A DNA stretch of 38,625 nucleotides from Saccharofermentans sp. (GTDB taxonomy: Bacteria; Bacillota; Clostridia; Saccharofermentanales; Saccharofermentanaceae). The notes under the pieces were generated by a model. It was given only the letters and a program-made list of their open reading frames with translations, was not told the origin of the DNA and did not search any database. Position numbers and translations under genes: made by a program. The stretch covers positions 1 through 38,625 of the forward strand of contig JAEFBA010000017.1 of the NCBI GenBank assembly GCA_016292145.1, read 5' to 3'. Below are positions 34,121 through 38,625 of the stretch, piece after piece. The first letter of the stretch is position 1. The number at the start of each line of letters is the position of its first letter.

Positions 34121-35275
34121 TCAGCATGCAATCTCATGCTTCCTGAACCTTGATATTCCAATACCGGTAAATACTGTGATCCACAGCAATTCATTTACTA
34201 TATTGATAGCCATAAATCCATCCCGGTATAAAACATATGAAGGAAGAATGGTCTCTTCATAATTAAACGTGAATTGATAGACCATCGCAGGATTCAAATA
34301 GATAGTAGCCAAAAGCATACTTCTAAATACGGGGTTTAATGAGCTTTCTTTATAAAGCGGGATTTCTTTACCCTCATATGAGATCTTAATTCTAAACTCA
34401 GCCGGATCCATCTTCACATAATATGGCTGAATAAACTTTTCTTCTTCGTTATTCTTCATCATGATATCCATATAAGCTTTGTATTCAGCACTATCCAAAG
34501 AATAGAGTTCCTGGGCTTCAACAAGCTTAGATGCAGGTAACAATGCCGGAAGATTAGTAAACAAAAAGACAGGCACAATTAATAAACCGACAATAAATGG
34601 AATACTGCGCTTTGAACTGGCCAAAAGCGCAAAAAGACAAACAGAAGTAATCACAAACAAAAGGAGCAGTGATGATAAAAACAATCCAAGTACAACAGGA
34701 AAATACACAGGCGGCTTCCAGGCATAATAAATACACCAGCACAAAAAGATCAATGCGTTAACAAGAACCATAAACACATCCAAAGCAAAACAAAACATTA
34801 GAGAAGCAAGATATAACGTTCTCTTACTCTGGCCGCAGGCAATGTAATTCTTTAGTGTTCCGTCACTGAACAACCTTCCGAAGAAAACAGGAATAAACAA
34901 TACAATAAGGACAGCAGGAACAATAATTAGCACCCCTAAAATAGAACAGAAAAAGACAAGTTCTTCTTCTGATTCAAAAAAAGCATTAACATTATATGAG
35001 TCTTTAATCTCCACCGGCTCGCACATTCCTCTGTACAAGTCATAAGCACTCATACCGCTATACTCAAAACGTTCCTGAACCAACAGTTCCGGACTTTCTT
35101 TACCATTACCATCGTAAACGGTATTCATCGATTCATTCCGGAATGCCGATATATCAGATGTGGCAAAGAGAATCTTATCAATAGCTACAGATGCCCATAT
35201 CAATAGAGCGATTATGGCCCATATCTCAAAGCCCTTAATCAGCCGGAAGAATAATCCTGTAATGATCTTTTTCAT
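34121..35275 (-). CDS. ABC-2-like permease paralogue 4 of 4
   Basis: A 384-residue membrane protein with six probable TMs and two outer loops (after TM1 and before TM6). IPVFFGRLFSDGTLKNYIACGQSKRTLYLASL is the coupling region seen in ABC-2 permeases. It starts with MKKIITGLFFRLIKGFEIWA, as do its neighbours, but its C-terminus (KHEIAC) has lost the shared ending. AGGA lies nine bases before ATG, partly inside the previous stop region. No ATPase gene is in view. Confidence 0.82.
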   Translation of the reverse strand: MKKIITGLFFRLIKGFEIWAIIALLIWASVAIDKILFATSDISAFRNESMNTVYDGNGKESPELLVQERFEYSGMSAYDLYRGMCEPVEIKDSYNVNAFFESEEELVFFCSILGVLIIVPAVLIVLFIPVFFGRLFSDGTLKNYIACGQSKRTLYLASLMFCFALDVFMVLVNALIFLCWCIYYAWKPPVYFPVVLGLFLSSLLLLFVITSVCLFALLASSKRSIPFIVGLLIVPVFLFTNLPALLPASKLVEAQELYSLDSAEYKAYMDIMMKNNEEEKFIQPYYVKMDPAEFRIKISYEGKEIPLYKESSLNPVFRSMLLATIYLNPAMVYQFTFNYEETILPSYVLYRDGFMAINIVNELLWITVFTGIGISRFRKHEIAC

Positions 35276-35334
35276 CTGACAGATTCCTCAGGAAGGCAGT
35301 TCGCGCTTTTTAAAGAAAGTGATTCCGGTGTACG
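35218..35334. repeat. Permease-array junction repeat A
   Basis: 117 bp spanning the end of paralogue 3, the 12-base gap and the start of paralogue 4. It differs from junction B at one place in the first 73 bases and about three in the rest. Confidence 0.92.
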
Positions 35335-36451
35335 TAAAAATCAAGATCCAGAACAAATTACTGCCTATATTGACCGCCAACAGGCCGTCACGGCAGATCA
35401 TGTAAAGAGGAATCTCAATATCCATATTGGCAGGGAAAATTAACTGGTGGATCATCGCAGGGTTAATATATACCGCAGTTAACAAAGTATATTTCAAGGC
35501 CGGCGGTAATGTACTGTCGCCTTGGACCTTAATCTCTTTTCCTTCATGAAAGAGCTTTATAGAGAACTCAGAAAGATCTAATTTCTCGTAAAAAGCAGTT
35601 GTATAAAGTCCTTCTTCACTGTTCTTCTTAACTATCTCTTTATATTCGGCAAATTCCTTACCGTCAATGGGACATGAAGGCTGTGATTCAATGATCTTGT
35701 TTAAAGGGATAAGCGTCATAAATGAATTAAAGACCAATAAGAATTCAATCAAAAAACCGACGATAAACGCTGCTGTACTTTTCGCACTTACGAAAAGTAC
35801 TGACAGGCATATAGACGTAACCGTAAATAAGAACAATACAGATGATGCTAATATGGCAAGTATGACCGGCAAATACAAAGGCGGTTTCCAGGCATAATAC
35901 AAACAAAATCCCGCAAAGACCAGAATATTTATCAGGACCATAAAAAGGTCCAAAGCAAAAGAAAATACCAACGATGACAGATATATCGTACCTTTGCTGA
36001 TACCGCATGCCAGATAGTTCTTCATTGTCCCGTCACTGTATACCCTGCCGAAAAATACAGGCATGAATATTACTATCAGTATAGAAGGAACCACGATCTG
36101 AATACTTACAGATGAGGCTAAGAACATCATCTCATCATAACCAAAAAAGATATTTTGTCCGTTATCGCTTATTTCCGGGACCGGTTCAATACTTTTTCTG
36201 TAATAATCATAGGCACTCATCCTGGAATTCTCGAAACAGTATTGCCTGACATTATCAGCATCAATTACAAAATCCCCATCACTAGAACTGATAGTCATTT
36301 TATCTTCAGAACGATAGAGATAAAGGAAATATTGATCATATGCCTGTTGCAGGTTGATAGCAAATGAAGCTGTTATCAGCAGCGCGATCAAGGCCCATAT
36401 CTCAAAGCCCTTGATCAGCCGGAAGAATAATCCTGTAATGATCTTTTTCAT
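35288..36451 (-). CDS. ABC-2-like permease paralogue 3 of 4
   Basis: A 387-residue paralogue with the same six-TM layout, MPVFFGRVYSDGTMKNYLACGISKGTIYLSSL coupling segment, and the conserved outer motif MSAYDYYRKSIEPV. It ends FFKKRELPS. The stop TGA overlaps the ribosome site TGAGGA of the next gene, so translation is coupled along the array. Confidence 0.82.
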   Translation of the reverse strand: MKKIITGLFFRLIKGFEIWALIALLITASFAINLQQAYDQYFLYLYRSEDKMTISSSDGDFVIDADNVRQYCFENSRMSAYDYYRKSIEPVPEISDNGQNIFFGYDEMMFLASSVSIQIVVPSILIVIFMPVFFGRVYSDGTMKNYLACGISKGTIYLSSLVFSFALDLFMVLINILVFAGFCLYYAWKPPLYLPVILAILASSVLFLFTVTSICLSVLFVSAKSTAAFIVGFLIEFLLVFNSFMTLIPLNKIIESQPSCPIDGKEFAEYKEIVKKNSEEGLYTTAFYEKLDLSEFSIKLFHEGKEIKVQGDSTLPPALKYTLLTAVYINPAMIHQLIFPANMDIEIPLYMICRDGLLAVNIGSNLFWILIFTYTGITFFKKRELPS

Positions 36452-36510
36452 CTGACAGATTCCTCACGAAGGCAGCTCGCGCTTTTTAAAGAACGTGATT
36501 CCGGTGTACG
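36394..36510. repeat. Permease-array junction repeat B
   Basis: 117 bp across the paralogue 2/3 junction. Its first 73 bases are identical to those of junction C. Confidence 0.92.
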
Positions 36511-37552
36511 CGAAAAACAATATCCAGAACACGTTGCTTGCCGCTTTTATCGCCATAAAACCGTCACGTACCAGAAGACAGACCGGAAGTGTATTATCCC
36601 AAATTATCCATTCAGTAACAAATGGATCAGCATATACAACTGCAAGTGCGGATGCCCGCTCACCGGGAGTGAGAGAACTTCCCTTATAAATCGCAATTTC
36701 CTTATCAGAATAATATGTTCTTACAACCAGCTCGGTCGGATCCAGCTTAGAGGAAAAGACATTGTCACCTTTTTCCTTGATTATCTGAATATATTCGTGA
36801 GATGCTTCATCATTATAGTCATATGACCCATTCACTTTGTAATAGCTATCTAAACCGACAGGCATAAACATCAAGAGCAGCATAAGGAATCCGGCAACAA
36901 GGGATAAGAGTTCACTGTAACTGATAAACAGCACTGCCAAACAGACAGATGACATAGTAAACAAAATCAAAAGCATTATCAGGATCACAGACAGAGCCAC
37001 AGGTAAATATATAGGCGGCATCCATCCAGCAAGAACGCAGACTAAAGCAAACGCAAACAATCCTGTAAGATAAAGAGCTGAATCAATAATAAAAGTAAAT
37101 AGCATTGCTGAAATAAATATCGTTCCTTTGCTGAATCCGCAGGCAATGTAATTCTTAATAGTTTTATTACTGAACATCCGCCCGAAAAACACAGGAATGA
37201 AGACCATCATCAGTACTGAAGGAACAATCAGGTTCAGACTCAATGCCATAACAAAAACGTCAGGCTCAACTGGAGCACTGGTATTGGCGTTAAAAAGTCT
37301 ATCATAAGATTCATCCGCAATAGGCTCATAACAATACCAGTAAGTATCATGAGCACTTACACCAAGTTCACTGAACCTGTAGTAATCACGATCTTCAGGA
37401 TTCACAAAAGCACTCTCAGAAAAGAATCCCAACTCATATTCAATAAGCTGATAATTAATGTAAACCGATGCTATAAGCATCAGTGACAAGAGGACCCATA
37501 TCTCAAAGCCCTTGATCAGCCGGAAGAATAATCCTGTAATGATCTTTTTCAT
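36464..37552 (-). CDS. ABC-2-like permease paralogue 2 of 4
   Basis: A 362-residue paralogue; coupling segment IPVFFGRMFSNKTIKNYIACGFSKGTIFISAM, outer motif VSAHDTYWYCYEPI, ending FFKKRELPS. Its first 17 residues match paralogues 3 and 4 while the interior is far less alike. Length varies by outer-loop size. Confidence 0.82.
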   Translation of the reverse strand: MKKIITGLFFRLIKGFEIWVLLSLMLIASVYINYQLIEYELGFFSESAFVNPEDRDYYRFSELGVSAHDTYWYCYEPIADESYDRLFNANTSAPVEPDVFVMALSLNLIVPSVLMMVFIPVFFGRMFSNKTIKNYIACGFSKGTIFISAMLFTFIIDSALYLTGLFAFALVCVLAGWMPPIYLPVALSVILIMLLILFTMSSVCLAVLFISYSELLSLVAGFLMLLLMFMPVGLDSYYKVNGSYDYNDEASHEYIQIIKEKGDNVFSSKLDPTELVVRTYYSDKEIAIYKGSSLTPGERASALAVVYADPFVTEWIIWDNTLPVCLLVRDGFMAIKAASNVFWILFFAYTGITFFKKRELPS

Positions 37553-37611
37553 CTGACAGATTCCTCAGGAACTAATCTCGCGTCTTTTAAAGAACGTGAT
37601 TCCGGTGTACG
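37495..37611. repeat. Permease-array junction repeat C
   Basis: 117 bp across the paralogue 1/2 junction; most different after base 73 (ending ISS in place of LPS). Confidence 0.9.
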
Positions 37612-38625
37612 TGGATAATAAGATCCAGAACACATTGTTTGCCAATTCTATCGCCATAAGTCCGTCGCGGCAGCATGTATAGGCTTCAAGACCAAAACTC
37701 TCAAACCGCTGAACCACTAAAGGATCCATATATATGATGGCCATCTTTGCAAACTTCTTCACAGGATCAACATGGCCCTCACTGGACATTTTTAATACGT
37801 TACCCTTGTAATACGTTTTCTCACGAAATTCAAAGACATCAAATCTGTCTTCAAGATTAACAAACCCTTCAGTCTTTACAATATTGAAGTATTCCTTCCA
37901 AACTGCATCATCAGATTCTTCGTAAGTATTCACTTCGTAATAAAGCTCATATATTGTGTCTGATCCTTCGCCTTCATATTTGCCTATATACAACGCTATC
38001 ACTGCCCATAACATCAGAAATGAAACTACAAATGCCACTGTTCTCTTTCCGCTTATAAAAACAAAAGCGAGACAAATCGATGAGGCAGTAAATGTTATGA
38101 AGATTTCAACCAGAAGCATCACGAGTATTACAGGAAGATATATAGGCGGCTTCCACATATAGAACAAACACAGCAATGCATAAATGATTATGCTTGCAAA
38201 GATCATGGCAAGATTCAAAAGGAACGAGAAAACAAGAGACGACAGATAGATCTTGCCTTTACTGTGGCCGCAGGCAATAAGATTCTTGATCGTCCTGTCT
38301 TTAAACATCGTCCCGAAAAAGTCAGGTATCAGGACCAGAACGATAACTGTCGGAACAATATGCAGGAACTCTATTAATGCCCAAAAAATACCTCTCTCAC
38401 TAATAGCAACACTATTTTCGATAGCTTCATACTCAGCCTTCGAAACAGGTCCGACATAAAATCTATATAAACTTAATTCACTGGCATCAATACTCTCAAA
38501 CTTATAATCTTTGACATTGTCTTTGCTGATGGTAATCTCACCATGCTCGCCCCAAGGCAGCGTATGGTTTCCACGCGTCATTGTTATAAAGCTCTTAGAA
38601 CTGACAAATGTATAGATCAAATACG
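37565..38625 (-). CDS. ABC-2-like permease paralogue 1 of 4 (partial)
   Basis: Frame open to the window end; the start lies beyond it, since the shared MKKIITGLFF opening is missing and the first in-window start (TTG 38620) has no ribosome site. About 353 codons are visible, with IPDFFGTMFKDRTIKNLIACGHSKGKIYLSSL and ending FFKRREISS. It matches paralogues 2-4 in layout. Whether more copies or an ATPase gene follow upstream cannot be seen. Confidence 0.8.
   Translation of the reverse strand, partial: YLIYTFVSSKSFITMTRGNHTLPWGEHGEITISKDNVKDYKFESIDASELSLYRFYVGPVSKAEYEAIENSVAISERGIFWALIEFLHIVPTVIVLVLIPDFFGTMFKDRTIKNLIACGHSKGKIYLSSLVFSFLLNLAMIFASIIIYALLCLFYMWKPPIYLPVILVMLLVEIFITFTASSICLAFVFISGKRTVAFVVSFLMLWAVIALYIGKYEGEGSDTIYELYYEVNTYEESDDAVWKEYFNIVKTEGFVNLEDRFDVFEFREKTYYKGNVLKMSSEGHVDPVKKFAKMAIIYMDPLVVQRFESFGLEAYTCCRDGLMAIELANNVFWILLSTYTGITFFKRREISS

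Noticed and set aside
34123..34140. AGCATG/CATGCT hairpin at the end of the last permease paralogue
   Set aside because: Only six base pairs, inside the coding sequence, and no T-tract follows.

Overview
The window is chromosomal DNA from a Gram-positive anaerobe of the class Clostridia. The support is strong AGGAGG-type ribosome sites, GTG and TTG as well as ATG starts, many rho-independent terminators with T-tails, and typical Firmicutes families: YhaM, LytTR with DUF3021, an ECF-transporter S component, a COG2509 flavoprotein, two-subunit LeuC/LeuD and a lysine/alanine-rich histone-like protein. Family or genus cannot be fixed from sequence alone; a Lachnospiraceae- or Saccharofermentans-like organism is a guess. 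There is no phage, insertion sequence, CRISPR array or rRNA.

Layout. 1-410: a tRNA-Ala(GGC) gene followed by two terminator hairpins and a duplicated ~70-nt segment. 408-5402 (minus): a GGDEF protein, an ABC permease/ATPase pair and an orphan lipoprotein. 5631-14627 (minus): a closely packed run in transcription order of an ABC-F ATPase, leuC, leuD, leuB, ppx and ppk. The polyphosphate kinase carries an unusual histone-H1-like Lys/Ala tail at its N-terminus. 14734-15279 (minus): a separate Lys/Ala-rich histone-like protein with its own promoter, tandem leader repeats and terminator. 15539-19882 (plus): a NatA/NatB-like exporter whose last gene is fused to a CPBP membrane protease. 19971-20339 (plus): a YegP-like protein. 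20442-24824 (minus): a flavoprotein, an ECF sigma/anti-sigma pair, a Fur-family regulator, and an HAD phosphatase coupled to an ECF-transporter S component. 24972-26003 (plus): yhaM. 26013-29149 (minus): two tandem transglutaminase-like lipoproteins, then DUF3021 and LytTR. 29420-33134 (plus): a sodium:alanine symporter and a GT-C-like membrane protein. 33136-38625 (minus): four tandem ABC-2-like permease paralogues, the first cut by the window edge, followed by a small sensor histidine kinase.

How the genes work together. ppk and ppx make and break polyphosphate and are translationally coupled (TAATG). The Lys/Ala tail on Ppk and the stand-alone Lys/Ala protein share a polybasic repeat style, which suggests a link between polyphosphate and the nucleoid or another polyanion surface. 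The permease array at the right end has 117-bp junction repeats that are nearly identical at the DNA level while the gene interiors have diverged, so it looks like an expandable membrane-protein array with a kinase at its end. Two plus-strand membrane genes (15539 and 31107) have no ribosome site but a -10 hexamer exactly six bases before ATG, the layout expected for leaderless mRNAs.
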